Source: QAMX01 sp003149835 (GTDB lineage Bacteria > Bacillota > Clostridia > Oscillospirales > QAMX01). From it: a DNA stretch of 31,267 nucleotides. A model generated the notes under the pieces. That model made no database searches. It saw only the letters and a list, made by a program, of their open reading frames with translations, and was not told where the DNA came from. Shown here piece after piece: positions 1 to 8,306 of the stretch. The stretch is from positions 1 to 31,267 of the forward strand of contig CAUGMN010000026.1 of the NCBI GenBank assembly GCA_959600635.1, written 5' to 3'. The position numbers and the translations under genes are program-made. Within the stretch, counting starts at the first letter, position 1; each line of letters opens with the position of its first letter.

Positions 1-202
1 TGCCGTCCGCAATCAGGCGGATTGTGGAACCCTTTGTAATCCCGAGAGAAAGGACGCCGAGAAGGCTTTTGGCGTTGACGCGCCTGTCGTCGCGCTCCAC
101 CCAGATACCGCAGCGGTATTCATTGGCTTTCTGGATAAAGAAAGTAGCGGGACGCGCGTGCAGCCCGACTTGATTGTTTACAACGATTTCCTTGGTCAAC
201 AT
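1..202 (-). CDS. ptsH: HPr phosphocarrier protein (partial, C-terminus off window)
   Basis: HPr relays phosphate from enzyme I to the PTS sugar permeases in the cytosol and, in Firmicutes, also serves in carbon catabolite control when phosphorylated by HPr kinase. The visible 67 residues begin MLTKEIVVNNQVGLHARPA. His15 sits in the GLHARPA active-site motif, and Ser46 sits in the AKSLLGVLSL regulatory helix. Both phosphorylation sites are therefore present, which favours true HPr over Crh, which lacks His15. The ATG at 202 follows an AAGGAGA ribosome binding site (213-219) by ten bases. The last roughly 20 residues of the family's usual 85-90 lie before position 1. The gene is divergent from mraZ and has its own promoter. 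The assignment is very secure; only the paralogue (ptsH versus a second HPr copy) is uncertain. Confidence 0.95.
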   Translation of the reverse strand, partial: MLTKEIVVNNQVGLHARPATFFIQKANEYRCGIWVERDDRRVNAKSLLGVLSLGITKGSTIRLIADG

Positions 203-285
203 GATGACTTAGTCTCCTTACCGGCAGGGTCCTCTGCGTCAAACGGGAAGGACCTGCTTCATGTTCAGATATTCCAACACTTATT

Positions 286-314
286 AGGATACCTTTTTTT
301 AGCTCAAAAGTCAA
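286..314 (-). promoter_or_regulatory. Sigma-A-type promoter of the HPr gene
   Basis: Read on the minus strand, TTGACT (309-314) and TATCCT (286-291) are separated by exactly 17 bases. They lie about 80 bases upstream of the HPr ATG. The match is 5/6 at -35 and 4/6 at -10. The leader between contains a GGTCCT/AGGACC hairpin (228-233 with 249-254) just ahead of the ribosome binding site, which could modulate translation; that role is inference. Confidence 0.7.
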
Positions 315-534
315 TAAAATTTGGAGCTCCGGCAAAAAATCAGAAGATTGTACAGAAAGGCGGGGCGGGAGCGCCGGTCTTTCGTGGGAATATTCACAAC
401 GCGGGAGACGGCGGAAATCAAACGGCGGACAGAACAAACGTACATGAAAAAATGGATTTGCGTACGCTTGCGATGTAAAACGAACATATATTTGTTTTTA
501 TGGAGAAAAACGGAAACTTTTTTTCACCAACTAC

Positions 535-563
535 TTGCAATTTGCAGGCGAATCCAGTATAAT
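535..563 (+). promoter_or_regulatory. Sigma-A-type promoter of the dcw cluster (PmraZ)
   Basis: TTGCAA (535-540) and a perfect TATAAT (558-563) are spaced by 17 bases. Transcription should start near 570, about 60 bases before mraZ. It is the only strong promoter seen before the one at ftsZ1, so most of the cluster from mraZ to divIB may depend on it. Confidence 0.75.
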
Positions 564-569
564 GATAGT

Positions 570-601
570 GCGATGGAAGTAAAGTGGAGAGTAAGTGGCG
601 G
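570..601 (+). promoter_or_regulatory. Candidate MraZ-binding boxes: three TGG repeats at 11-base spacing
   Basis: TGG triplets begin at 574, 585 and 596, exactly 11 bases apart. The last two sit in the near repeats AAAGTGGAGA (581-590) and TAAGTGGCGG (592-601). MraZ in E. coli binds TGGG-type direct repeats and in Mycoplasma binds AAAGTG-type repeats, upstream of mraZ itself. These copies overlap the expected transcription start, a position suited to autorepression. Seen: the repeats and spacing. Inferred: MraZ binding. Confidence 0.55.
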
Positions 602-629
602 ATAGGTCAATCGCGGTGGAGGTGAGGAC

Positions 630-1049
630 ATGCTCATAGGCGGCTCGAAGCATACGGTCGACGCAAAGGGACGCATGTTCTTTCCCGCCCGTTTCCGCGA
701 CGAAATGTGGGAAGATATCACCATCTGCCGCGGCGTTGAAAAGTGCCTCATGCTGTATACGCAGGAGGAATGGGCGCGGTTCTCCCAGCGAATCAAGGAA
801 CAGCCGTTTTCCGTCTCCTCTCAGCTCCAGCGGTATTTCTTCTCAACGGCGGCGCTGTGCAGCGTCGACGCGCAGGGGCGCCTGCTGCTTCCGCAGCAGC
901 TCCGCGATTTCGCGGGTCTGCAAAAGGACGTCTGGGTGACGGGCGTGCAGGACCGCGTCGAGATCTGGGACATTGACGAGTGGAACAAGGCGCAGAGCGC
1001 GATGACCAACGACGACGTCAAGTCGCTGATGGACAGGATCGGTTTCTGA
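630..1049 (+). CDS. mraZ: Transcriptional regulator / division protein MraZ
   Basis: MraZ is an AbrB-fold DNA-binding protein that forms ring-shaped oligomers, binds repeats in front of its own gene and tunes expression of the dcw cluster. The protein has 139 residues, normal for the family (about 140). It carries two tandem SpoVT/AbrB-like halves, recognisable by HTVDAKGRMFFPARFR near residues 8-23 and the parallel SVDAQGRLLLPQQLR near 78-92. The ATG follows GGAGGTGA (618-625) at a good distance. rsmH starts two bases after the stop, so the two are probably translationally coupled. It is the first gene after the cluster promoter and is followed by its usual neighbour. The identification is certain. 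Confidence 0.97.
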   Translation: MLIGGSKHTVDAKGRMFFPARFRDEMWEDITICRGVEKCLMLYTQEEWARFSQRIKEQPFSVSSQLQRYFFSTAALCSVDAQGRLLLPQQLRDFAGLQKDVWVTGVQDRVEIWDIDEWNKAQSAMTNDDVKSLMDRIGF

Positions 1050-1051
1050 GT

Positions 1052-2023
1052 ATGGAACGGGAAACGCATCGGGCGGACAACGCCTTTCACCATGTCAGCG
1101 TGTTGGCGGAGGAATGCATCGCATACCTGAACATCCGGCCGCAGGGCGTCTATATTGACGCCACTATGGGCGGAGGCGGGCATTCCGAGCGCATTCTCCA
1201 ACGTCTCGGCGAGAGCGGCCGGCTGATCGGCATCGACAGGGACCGAGAGGCGATTGCGGCGTCCGGAGCGCGGCTGAGCCGTTTCGGAGACCGCTTCACG
1301 GCGGTCAAGGCAAACTTTGCGGATATTGAAGCGGCGGCGCGTTCCGCGGGCGCGGGCGGAGCGGACGGGATTCTGTTTGATCTCGGCGTCTCGTCCCATC
1401 AGCTGGATACGGCTGAACGCGGTTTTTCTTATATGAACGACGCGCCGCTCGACATGCGCATGGATTCCGAGAGCGGAACGACCGCGGCCGAGCTGGTCAA
1501 CCGGACGGACGAACGCGAGCTGTCGCGGATTCTTTCGGAATACGGCGAGGAGCGCTTTGCGGCGCGGATTGCGGCCGCCGTCTGCGCGGCCCGCATACAA
1601 AAGCCGATTGAAACGACGCGGGAGCTGAGCGACATCATCGCCGCGGCGATTCCAGCAGCGGCGGCGAGGGCGGAGAAACAGCATCCGGCCAAGCGGAGCT
1701 TTCAGGCGATCCGGATCGCGGTTAACGGCGAGCTCGAAGCCGCCGAACGCGGGATTCGGGCGGCGGCGGAGTTGCTCAACCCGGGCGGACGGCTGTGCGT
1801 GATCTCGTTTCACTCCTTGGAGGACAGGCTGGTCAAGCGCCTGTTCCAGAGCTTGTCGCAGGGCTGTACCTGCCCGCGGGATTTTCCGGTGTGCGTCTGC
1901 GGCGCAAAACCTGTTCTGAAGCTTGTGACCGCCAAGCCGGTGACGGCCGGCGCGGACGAGCTTTCCCAAAACCCGCGCGCGAGGAGCGCCAAGCTCCGCG
2001 TAGCGGAGAAAAATCCGGTTTAA
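1052..2023 (+). CDS. rsmH: 16S rRNA (cytosine1402-N4)-methyltransferase RsmH
   Basis: RsmH (MraW) uses S-adenosylmethionine to methylate N4 of C1402 in the 16S rRNA decoding centre. The SAM-binding motif DATMGGGGHS lies at residues 36-45, followed by GIDRDREA and FDLGVSSHQLD, all diagnostic. The helical recognition domain and the late VISFHSLEDRLVK motif are present, as is the Cys-rich CTCPRDFPVCVCG stretch common in this family. I chose the ATG at 1052, giving 323 residues. An upstream in-frame ATG at 980 would add 24 residues that overlap mraZ, match nothing conserved and lack a ribosome binding site. Only two bases separate the gene from the mraZ stop, suggesting coupling. Confidence 0.96.
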   Translation: MERETHRADNAFHHVSVLAEECIAYLNIRPQGVYIDATMGGGGHSERILQRLGESGRLIGIDRDREAIAASGARLSRFGDRFTAVKANFADIEAAARSAGAGGADGILFDLGVSSHQLDTAERGFSYMNDAPLDMRMDSESGTTAAELVNRTDERELSRILSEYGEERFAARIAAAVCAARIQKPIETTRELSDIIAAAIPAAAARAEKQHPAKRSFQAIRIAVNGELEAAERGIRAAAELLNPGGRLCVISFHSLEDRLVKRLFQSLSQGCTCPRDFPVCVCGAKPVLKLVTAKPVTAGADELSQNPRARSAKLRVAEKNPV

Positions 2024-2048
2024 CAAATGAAATTCGGAGGATATCAGT

Positions 2049-2609
2049 ATGGCCGAAGCGACAAGGCGCAGGGCGGCTAAGCGTCCGGCGGACGATATGA
2101 TATATGAATACGATCACAACGCGGTGCGCGTTCCCGAACGGCAGCCGGCGCCGTCTCACCGCCCGGCCCGCGTGCCGCAGAAGCTGCCGCGCGTCGCGCC
2201 TCAGACGCTTCCGGAGCAAAAGCCGCGGCGGCGAATCAGCTTTCTCTATATCGCGGCGTTGGTGATCGGCGTCGTTTTGTTCGGCAACATCATCTCCATG
2301 CGCGGTCAGCTCACAGCGCTCGCCGTTAAGACGCACGAATTAAAGACCGGCATTACGAGCATGGAAAAAGAACAGTCGGCTCTGAAACTCGCTCTGAACG
2401 AAAAAATGACGCAGGTCGAGATCGAGGAATACGCCGTCGATACGCTTGGCATGGTCAAGGCGGACAGCGCCAGTATTTCTTATCTCCGGTATCATAACGA
2501 CGAGGTCTACGAAATCGCGGACGGAAACGCCGGCGACAACGGCATCGCGGACGTGCTTTGGGAGCGATTGAAGAGCGGCGCGATGAAAATTTGGAGTTTT
2601 ATCAACTGA
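2049..2609 (+). CDS. ftsL: FtsL-type cell division protein
   Basis: This 186-residue bitopic protein is assigned as FtsL from its position between rsmH and the class B PBP and from its architecture. It has a basic, proline-rich cytoplasmic tail of about 62 residues and one membrane span at roughly 63-83. An extracellular heptad-type coiled coil follows at about 85-125, ending in VEIEEYAVDTLGM, the short motif typical of FtsL/DivIC proteins. FtsL forms the FtsL-DivIC-DivIB complex that activates the septal transpeptidase and FtsW. The ribosome binding site CGGAGG (2035-2040) precedes the ATG. The family diverges strongly, so homology to DivIC cannot be excluded from sequence alone. The cytoplasmic tail is longer than in B. 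subtilis FtsL, and the C-terminal 45 residues have no recognisable motif. Confidence 0.85.
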   Translation: MAEATRRRAAKRPADDMIYEYDHNAVRVPERQPAPSHRPARVPQKLPRVAPQTLPEQKPRRRISFLYIAALVIGVVLFGNIISMRGQLTALAVKTHELKTGITSMEKEQSALKLALNEKMTQVEIEEYAVDTLGMVKADSASISYLRYHNDEVYEIADGNAGDNGIADVLWERLKSGAMKIWSFIN

Positions 2610-2611
2610 CA

Positions 2612-2885
2612 TCAGCGATTGGCATGCCGAAACGGCGGAACGGGGGAGGGGCGGTTTATCAAGACCGCCGGCGACGCCGTCCGCCGCTTCGCCTATTTTA
2701 AGCGATACCGCGCAAAACGACGGATTTTGCCTTCTTTGCGCGGCGGGGCGGCGCGAAAGCTCCGGTTATAAACAGGCGGGCATGCCCATACAGTATAACG
2801 ATAGAGAAACGGGCCGCAGCCGGCAGCCGCCGCGCGGCGGAGGCGTAAAAAAACGCGCAGAGATTACGAAACGGGGAACAACCGC
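2612..2885 (+). other. Hairpin-rich gap between ftsL and the PBP gene
   Basis: These 274 bases hold no gene that I can support. They contain several inverted repeats: GGCGGT/ACCGCC (2650-2655 with 2664-2669), CCGCGCAAA/TTTGCGCGG (2708-2716 with 2735-2743) and the palindrome CCGCCGCGCGGCGG (2827-2840). None is followed by a convincing U-tract. A weak TATAAC at 2794-2799 has no partner -35. The region may act as a processed or structured leader for the PBP gene, but no role is shown. Confidence 0.5.
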
Positions 2886-5153
2886 ATGGAAATGAAACCT
2901 TATGACAGAAAGACGCTTTTGAGAACGATGATCGTCACGGGCGTGATCGTGCTGATTGTCGTTCCGGTGTTGTTTTACAGCTTATATAAAATTCAGATAC
3001 GGGACGCGGAAACGCTGCAAAGCAGAGCGATTGCCCAGCAGACGCGGGATATGCTCGTCTCTCCGGTGCGCGGCGCGATCTATGACCGCAACATGACGGC
3101 GCTGGCGCTCAGCGCCACCGTCGAGACGATCGTCATCTCGCCCGCCGAGATCAAAGACGAGGCGGAGGCGGAGTTCACCGCCCGCGGTCTCGCCGAGATC
3201 CTCGATATGGATTATGAAACGATCCTGAAAAAAACCACCAACAAAAAGAGCTATTATGAAATTGTGGCGCGCAAGGTCGACAAAGAAGTGTCGGACGCCG
3301 TCCGCGAATTCAAGACGGAGAACAAGCTGGCGGGCATCAAGCTGTTTGAGGACACGAAGCGCTATTACCCGTACTCGACGCTGCTGTCGAACGTGATCGG
3401 CTTTACCAACTATGACAACGAGGGTCAATACGGCCTTGAAATGAAGTATGAAGAGGTGCTGAAAGGCGTCGTCGGCCGCGTGATCACCGCCAAAGACCGC
3501 GACGGCAACGCCATGTCGTTTTATTTTGAACAGTATAACGACGCGCAGGACGGCATGAGCCTTGTCCTCACCGTCGATTACGGCGTTCAGGAGATTCTGG
3601 AAAAGCACCTCGAAGTCGCGCTGGCGGAAAACGGCTGCGACGAGGGCGTGCTCGGCATCGTCATGAACCCCAAGACCGGCGAAATTTTGGCCATGGCGCA
3701 GAAGGGCGACTATGATCTGAACAACCCGCGCACAGTCAACGACGAAGAAATTCTGAATTCGATTCTCGCCGCTCCGGAAGACGAGCGGTCGGAGCTCATG
3801 CTCGAAGCGATGATGGAGCAGTGGCGGAACAAGGCGATTCAGGAGCCGTATGAGCCCGGAAGCGTCTTTAAGATCATCACCGCCTCGATCGCGCTGGAAG
3901 AAAACGTCGTCAACGCCAATTCTACTTTCTTTTGCAGCGGCACATGGAAAATCGGGTCAAAGACAACCGGCCACTGCTGGCGTCTGGCCGGCCACGGCTC
4001 GCAGAACTTTGCCAAGGCGCTGCAAAATTCCTGCAACTGCGCGTTTGTCAACATCGCGCTGGATATCGGCGCGGAAAAATACTATGAATATTTTAAGGCC
4101 TTCGGCCTGACCGAGAAAACCGGCATCGATATGATGGGCGAGGTCGGCGTCGTCGAAGGGGTCCATTATCACCCGTACAGCATTTTCTCCAACCCTCTCT
4201 ACGGCGGCGACGTTTCGCTCGGCATGTACGGCTTCGGCCAGACCTTTGCGGTCACGCCGATTCAGATGATTACGGCGGTTTCCGCAGTCGTCAACGGCGG
4301 CTATCTCATGAAGCCGTATGTCGTCTCCGGTATCGCCGACAGCAACGGCAATATCGTGGAACAGTATGAGCCCACGACCGTCCGGCAGGTGATCTCGGAG
4401 GAGACGTCGGCAAAAATGCGGACGCTGGTCGAATCCGTCGTTTCCCAAGGCACCGGATCAAACGCCTATGTCCGCGGCTACCGCATCGGCGGCAAGACGG
4501 GAACGAGCGAAAAACGCGCCAAGTCGATCGCCGAGGGCAAGGATTTTTACATCGCCTCCTTCCTCGGCGTCGCCCCGTGCGACGACCCGCAGGTCGCCGT
4601 GCTCGTGCTGCTCGACGAACCGACGGGGTCTCTGCACCAGGGCGGCCAGATCGCCGCGCCGGTGGTCGGCCGGATTATGAGCGATCTGATGCCGTATCTC
4701 GGCGTCAAGGCCGTGTATACCGACGAAGAGCTGGCGAAGCTTTCGATTGAAGTCCCGCTCGTGGTCGGCGGCGAAAAGAATTGGGCGCAGAGCGTTGTGA
4801 AAAACGCGCAGCTCAACGTCAAGGTCGTCGGCGACGGCGACAAGGTGACGGCTCAGTACCCCGCCTCTGGCTCAAAGATCCCGAGCACGGCGACGGTGAT
4901 TCTCTACTGCGGCGCGGAACCCGACAAATCCCAGGTCAAGATCCCCGATCTGACCGGAAAGACCTACGAACAGGCGGTGCGAATCATCGAGGAGGCCGGC
5001 TTGTACATGGAAGCCGGCGGCTCGATCGGCAGCGACACCGACGAAGAGTTGACGGTCATGCGCCAGTCCCCGGCGGCCGGCGACGGCGCCACCGTTCAGT
5101 TCGGCTCTGTGATTACCGTAGAATTCTACAAAAAGAGCAATACGGGCGAATAA
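2886..5153 (+). CDS. Class B penicillin-binding protein with two PASTA domains (FtsI/PbpB/SpoVD-like)
   Basis: This is a peptidoglycan DD-transpeptidase of 755 residues. Domains in order are a single N-terminal membrane anchor (about 14-34), the PBP dimerisation domain (about 50-215), the transpeptidase domain (about 250-600) and two PASTA domains (about 621-675 and 684-748). All three active-site motifs are present: SVFK with nucleophile Ser326, SCN at 382-384, and KTG at 537-539. Its place in the cluster fits either the vegetative septal enzyme (PbpB/FtsI) or the sporulation cortex enzyme SpoVD. Two PASTA repeats resemble B. subtilis PbpB, whereas SpoVD usually has one. The ATG at 2886 has a modest GGGGA site (2873-2877). 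The partner glycosyltransferase is probably the SEDS protein encoded at 9372. Confidence 0.95.
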   Translation: MEMKPYDRKTLLRTMIVTGVIVLIVVPVLFYSLYKIQIRDAETLQSRAIAQQTRDMLVSPVRGAIYDRNMTALALSATVETIVISPAEIKDEAEAEFTARGLAEILDMDYETILKKTTNKKSYYEIVARKVDKEVSDAVREFKTENKLAGIKLFEDTKRYYPYSTLLSNVIGFTNYDNEGQYGLEMKYEEVLKGVVGRVITAKDRDGNAMSFYFEQYNDAQDGMSLVLTVDYGVQEILEKHLEVALAENGCDEGVLGIVMNPKTGEILAMAQKGDYDLNNPRTVNDEEILNSILAAPEDERSELMLEAMMEQWRNKAIQEPYEPGSVFKIITASIALEENVVNANSTFFCSGTWKIGSKTTGHCWRLAGHGSQNFAKALQNSCNCAFVNIALDIGAEKYYEYFKAFGLTEKTGIDMMGEVGVVEGVHYHPYSIFSNPLYGGDVSLGMYGFGQTFAVTPIQMITAVSAVVNGGYLMKPYVVSGIADSNGNIVEQYEPTTVRQVISEETSAKMRTLVESVVSQGTGSNAYVRGYRIGGKTGTSEKRAKSIAEGKDFYIASFLGVAPCDDPQVAVLVLLDEPTGSLHQGGQIAAPVVGRIMSDLMPYLGVKAVYTDEELAKLSIEVPLVVGGEKNWAQSVVKNAQLNVKVVGDGDKVTAQYPASGSKIPSTATVILYCGAEPDKSQVKIPDLTGKTYEQAVRIIEEAGLYMEAGGSIGSDTDEELTVMRQSPAAGDGATVQFGSVITVEFYKKSNTGE

Positions 5154-5257
5154 CCGCCGCGCGGGAGGGCGCGGCCTGACCGGAAACGTCCGGCTGAAAA
5201 AAACTGCGGCGGCACAGCCGGCCCGCCGATTGAAAACCCGACCCACCCGGAAGCTTC

Positions 5258-5282
5258 GGACGGCGTCAGCCTGCTGCCGTCC
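5258..5282 (+). other. Hairpin just upstream of the murE ribosome binding site
   Basis: GGACGGC (5258-5264) is complementary to GCCGTCC (5276-5282) across an 11-base loop, within the 153-base PBP-murE gap. It has no U-tract, so it is not a classical terminator. It could stabilise the downstream mRNA or mark a processing site. Confidence 0.4.
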
Positions 5283-5306
5283 GGCCGGGAGAACGGAGAT
5301 GAAACA

Positions 5307-6773
5307 ATGAAACTGAGAGAAATTCTAAAAGATATTCCGATTCAAAATACCAACTGCGATATGGAGACTGAGATCACCGGCGTGACCATCGACAGCCGCC
5401 GCGCCGGCGCGGGGACGCTTTTCTGCGCCGTGCTCGGCGCGGAATCCAAGGTGCACGGCATCCGATACGCGGGAATGGCCGTGGAAAACGGCGCGGCGTG
5501 CGTGCTGTGCGACGTGGAGTGCGAAGCGGATTTACCGTTTGTGCGCGTAGCGGACGCGGAGGCGGCGCTGGCGCTCGCGTCGGCAAACCTGTACGGCCGG
5601 CCGGCGGAGAAACTCCGCCTGATCGGCGTCACCGGCACCAACGGCAAGACGACCATCACCCATCTTGTGCGCGATATTCTCGCCCACAGCGGCAAAAAGT
5701 GCGGCCTGATCGGCACCAGCGAGCTGATGATCGGAGACGAAGTCATCCGCTCCCACCCGGCCTTTGCGACGACGCCGGAGCCGCCGGAACTGCACGCGCT
5801 GTTCGCCGAAATGGCGGCGGCCGGGTGCGAATTTGCGGTCATGGAGGTCTCGTCGCACGCGCTGGCGCTCAACCGCGTCTATGGGCTGCGCTTCGAGGTC
5901 GCGGCGTTCTCCAACCTGTCGCAGGATCATCTGAACTACCATGAAACGATGGATGCCTACGCCGCGGCGAAGGCGCGTCTGTTTGCGCAGGCCGATTGCT
6001 CGGTGGTGAATCTCGACGACGCATACGGCGCGCAGATGCTCCGCGCCGCGGCGGGAAAAACCATTACCTTCTCAATGCACAACAACAGCTCCGACCTGAT
6101 GGCGAAAAACGTCCGCCTGCTGTCAAACGCGGCTGAATTCGAGGCGCTTTCCACCGGCAGCATTCAGCGGATGCGCGTCGGCATTCCGGGCGCGTTTTCG
6201 GTGGAAAACGCGCTGGCGGCCGTCGGCATTTGCAGCGCCCTCGGTATGGACTTCCCGGAGATCGCCGAAGGGCTTGCGTCCGCGGCCGGCGTCTGCGGGC
6301 GGGCCGAGGTCGTGCCGGTGGGGGAGCCGTACACGGTCATGATCGACTATGCCCATTCGCCCGACTCGCTGTCGAACATCCTCAAAACCGTGCGGGCGAT
6401 CGCGCAGGGGCGCGTCATCGTCGTGTTCGGCTGCGGCGGCGACCGCGACAGGACGAAACGGCCGGTCATGGGGCGGATCGCCGAATGCATGGCGGATGTC
6501 TGCGTGGTGACCAGCGACAACCCGCGCACGGAGGAGCCCGATTCGATTATCGCCGACATCGTCGCGGGCATGAAAAAATCAAACCATATCTGTATTGAAA
6601 ACCGGCGCGAGGCCATCGGCTACGCCCTCGATATGGCAAAACCGGACGATTTTGTGCTGATCGCCGGCAAGGGCCATGAAATGTATCAGGAGATCCAACA
6701 CGTCAAGCATCCCTTCGACGAGCGCGCCGTCGTCCGCGAACACCTGAGCGGCCGGAAGGGCGGCGCCGTATGA
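5307..6773 (+). CDS. murE: UDP-MurNAc-L-Ala-D-Glu:meso-DAP ligase MurE
   Basis: MurE adds the third amino acid to the peptidoglycan stem peptide, using ATP, in the cytosol. The 488-residue protein has the Mur-ligase domains in order. The N-terminal UDP-binding domain includes TIDSRRAGAGTLFCA. The central ATPase has the P-loop GTNGKT at 110-115, the HLNYH segment and the probable carbamylated Lys222 in AAKARLF. The C-terminal domain follows. The substrate motif DNPR at 404-407 marks meso-diaminopimelate specificity rather than lysine. A GGAG site (5295-5298) precedes the ATG. The last four bases overlap the murF start (ATGA), so the two are coupled. Identification is certain; the DAP specificity is a strong inference from the motif. 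Confidence 0.97.
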   Translation: MKLREILKDIPIQNTNCDMETEITGVTIDSRRAGAGTLFCAVLGAESKVHGIRYAGMAVENGAACVLCDVECEADLPFVRVADAEAALALASANLYGRPAEKLRLIGVTGTNGKTTITHLVRDILAHSGKKCGLIGTSELMIGDEVIRSHPAFATTPEPPELHALFAEMAAAGCEFAVMEVSSHALALNRVYGLRFEVAAFSNLSQDHLNYHETMDAYAAAKARLFAQADCSVVNLDDAYGAQMLRAAAGKTITFSMHNNSSDLMAKNVRLLSNAAEFEALSTGSIQRMRVGIPGAFSVENALAAVGICSALGMDFPEIAEGLASAAGVCGRAEVVPVGEPYTVMIDYAHSPDSLSNILKTVRAIAQGRVIVVFGCGGDRDRTKRPVMGRIAECMADVCVVTSDNPRTEEPDSIIADIVAGMKKSNHICIENRREAIGYALDMAKPDDFVLIAGKGHEMYQEIQHVKHPFDERAVVREHLSGRKGGAV

Positions 6774-8146
6774 TTCGGCTGACAAGCGCGGAGATCCTCG
6801 CGCTTTTGAACAGACGGGAGGCCGGCTGGGCGCGCGCGGCGGAGAATATGCCCGCATGGAGCGCAACCGGCGTCTCGACCGATTCCCGCTCCGTTCGCCC
6901 CGGCGAGCTGTTTGTCCCGCTGGTCGGCGAACGCTTCGACGGGCACGAATACATCGAAGCGGCCATGACGGCGGGCGCGGCAGGCGTGCTTTCGTCGCGG
7001 GCAAATCTCCCGTATGCGGCGCGTATCGACGTCCCGGACACGCGCGCCGCCTTACAGCGGCTGGCCGGCTCGTACAGGGAGCGGTTTTCCCCCGTCGCCG
7101 TCGCCCTGACCGGCAGCGCCGGCAAGACGACGACCAAGGAGCTGACCGCCGCGGTTTTCGCCGCGCGGTACCGCACGATGAAAACCGCGGGCAATCTCAA
7201 CAACGATATCGGCGTTCCGCTGACGCTGCTGCGGCTGACGGCGGAGCATGAGGCGGCCGTCGTCGAGCTGGGCATGTCGCATGCCGGCGAGATTGCCGTG
7301 CTGACGCGGCTGGCGCGGCCGGATATCGCGCTGATTACCAACATCGGCACCTCGCACATCGGCAACCTCGGCTCGCAGGAGAATATCTGCCGCGCCAAGC
7401 TGGAAATTCTCGAAGGCCTGCGTCCCGGCGGGGCGGTCGTGCTCAACGGCGACGATCCGTATCTGAGCGCGGCGGAAATTCCGGAGCGGTTCCGAAGCGT
7501 GTTTTTTGCCGTCGACAACCCGCGCGCCGCCGTGCGCGCCGCGGATCTCCGCTTTGCCGAGGAGGGAAGCCGGTTCGATATCCTCTGGGACGGCCGGCGT
7601 TTTCCGGCTGAGCTGCGTCTGGCGGGCAGACACAACGTCTATAACGCGCTGGCGGCGTTTGCGGCCGGCGTTTGCGGCGGAGTGCCGCCGGAGAGAGCCG
7701 CTGCGGCGCTGGTCGGCGTGGAGCCGGAGGGAATGCGGCAGCGCGTCGTGGAGAAAAACGGCTGTACGGTCATTGAGGACTGCTATAACGCCAACCCCGA
7801 TTCAATGCGCGCGGCGCTGCAAGTGCTCCGAAACTATGCCGGACGGCGCCGGTTCGCCCTGCTGGGCGACATGCTCGAACTCGGCGCTTATGCGGCCGAG
7901 GCTCACGCCGAAATCGGCGCAGAGGCGGCGCGATGCGCCGACGCGCTCGTCGCGGTGGGCGATTTTGCGGCCGACACGGCGCGCGGCGCTCAGGAAAACG
8001 GAATGGCTGCCGCGAACGTGCTGACGCCGCCGCGCCGCGAAGCGGCCGCGTGTCTGCGCGGCCTGCTGCGGGACGGAGACGTCCTGCTCGTCAAGGGCAG
8101 CCGCGGCATGAAAATGGAAGAAATCCTGCGGGAGATTTTTTCATAA
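6770..8146 (+). CDS. murF: UDP-MurNAc-tripeptide:D-Ala-D-Ala ligase MurF
   Basis: MurF attaches D-Ala-D-Ala to the tripeptide precursor, completing UDP-MurNAc-pentapeptide in the cytosol. The 458-residue protein has the P-loop GSAGKT at 115-120, then GNLNNDIGVPLTLL, ELGMSHAGEI and TNIGTSHIGNL, the usual MurF motifs. The likely carbamylated lysine is Lys210 in RAKLEI. The third domain contains VIEDCYNANPDSM, where MurF contacts its product. The start ATG overlaps the murE stop as ATGA, so translation is coupled. No ligase for D-Ala-D-Ala (ddl) lies nearby, so that dipeptide must come from elsewhere in the genome. Confidence 0.97.
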   Translation: MIRLTSAEILALLNRREAGWARAAENMPAWSATGVSTDSRSVRPGELFVPLVGERFDGHEYIEAAMTAGAAGVLSSRANLPYAARIDVPDTRAALQRLAGSYRERFSPVAVALTGSAGKTTTKELTAAVFAARYRTMKTAGNLNNDIGVPLTLLRLTAEHEAAVVELGMSHAGEIAVLTRLARPDIALITNIGTSHIGNLGSQENICRAKLEILEGLRPGGAVVLNGDDPYLSAAEIPERFRSVFFAVDNPRAAVRAADLRFAEEGSRFDILWDGRRFPAELRLAGRHNVYNALAAFAAGVCGGVPPERAAAALVGVEPEGMRQRVVEKNGCTVIEDCYNANPDSMRAALQVLRNYAGRRRFALLGDMLELGAYAAEAHAEIGAEAARCADALVAVGDFAADTARGAQENGMAAANVLTPPRREAAACLRGLLRDGDVLLVKGSRGMKMEEILREIFS

Positions 8147-8306
8147 GGGACGCGCCGCTCCGGCGGCACGTCCGGAGACAGCGCTTCGCCACGGCGAAAG
8201 GCCGGCAGCGCCCGCCCAACGGGCGGCTGCTGTCCCCAAATACCCATGCCCCGCGCGGGGGGCTTTCAGCGAATGAGACATTGAAATTGAAAGGGACGAT
8301 TTCAAG
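8147..8306 (+). other. Cluster of hairpins and palindromes between murF and mraY
   Basis: The 160-base gap contains no gene. It holds at least three inverted repeats: TTCGCC/GGCGAA (8185-8190 with 8193-8198), CAGC-CCGCCC/GGGCGG-GCTG (8206-8232), and the perfect palindrome CCCCGCGCGGGG (8249-8260). No U-tract follows. This may be an RNA-processing or mRNA-stability region, or a degenerate palindromic repeat; no function is shown. Confidence 0.5.

Larger units (their letters stand above)
203..629. other. Divergent intergenic region between HPr and mraZ
   Basis: These 427 bases contain no convincing gene. They hold the HPr leader hairpin and promoter on the minus strand (228-314), an unremarkable AT-rich middle stretch, and the mraZ promoter with TGG repeats on the plus strand (535-601). 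Short open frames on both strands here lack ribosome binding sites and any recognisable sequence. Confidence 0.75.

Noticed and set aside
980..1051. Upstream in-frame start for rsmH
   Set aside because: It would overlap mraZ by 70 bases, lacks an SD and adds residues not seen in RsmH.
821..2026. 401-codon open frame on the minus strand opposite rsmH
   Set aside because: It is a GC-rich shadow of rsmH with Arg/Ala-rich composition, no ribosome binding site and no recognisable domain.
2612..2885. Missing small gene between ftsL and the PBP gene
   Set aside because: No frame with an SD and a plausible protein is present; only inverted repeats are seen.
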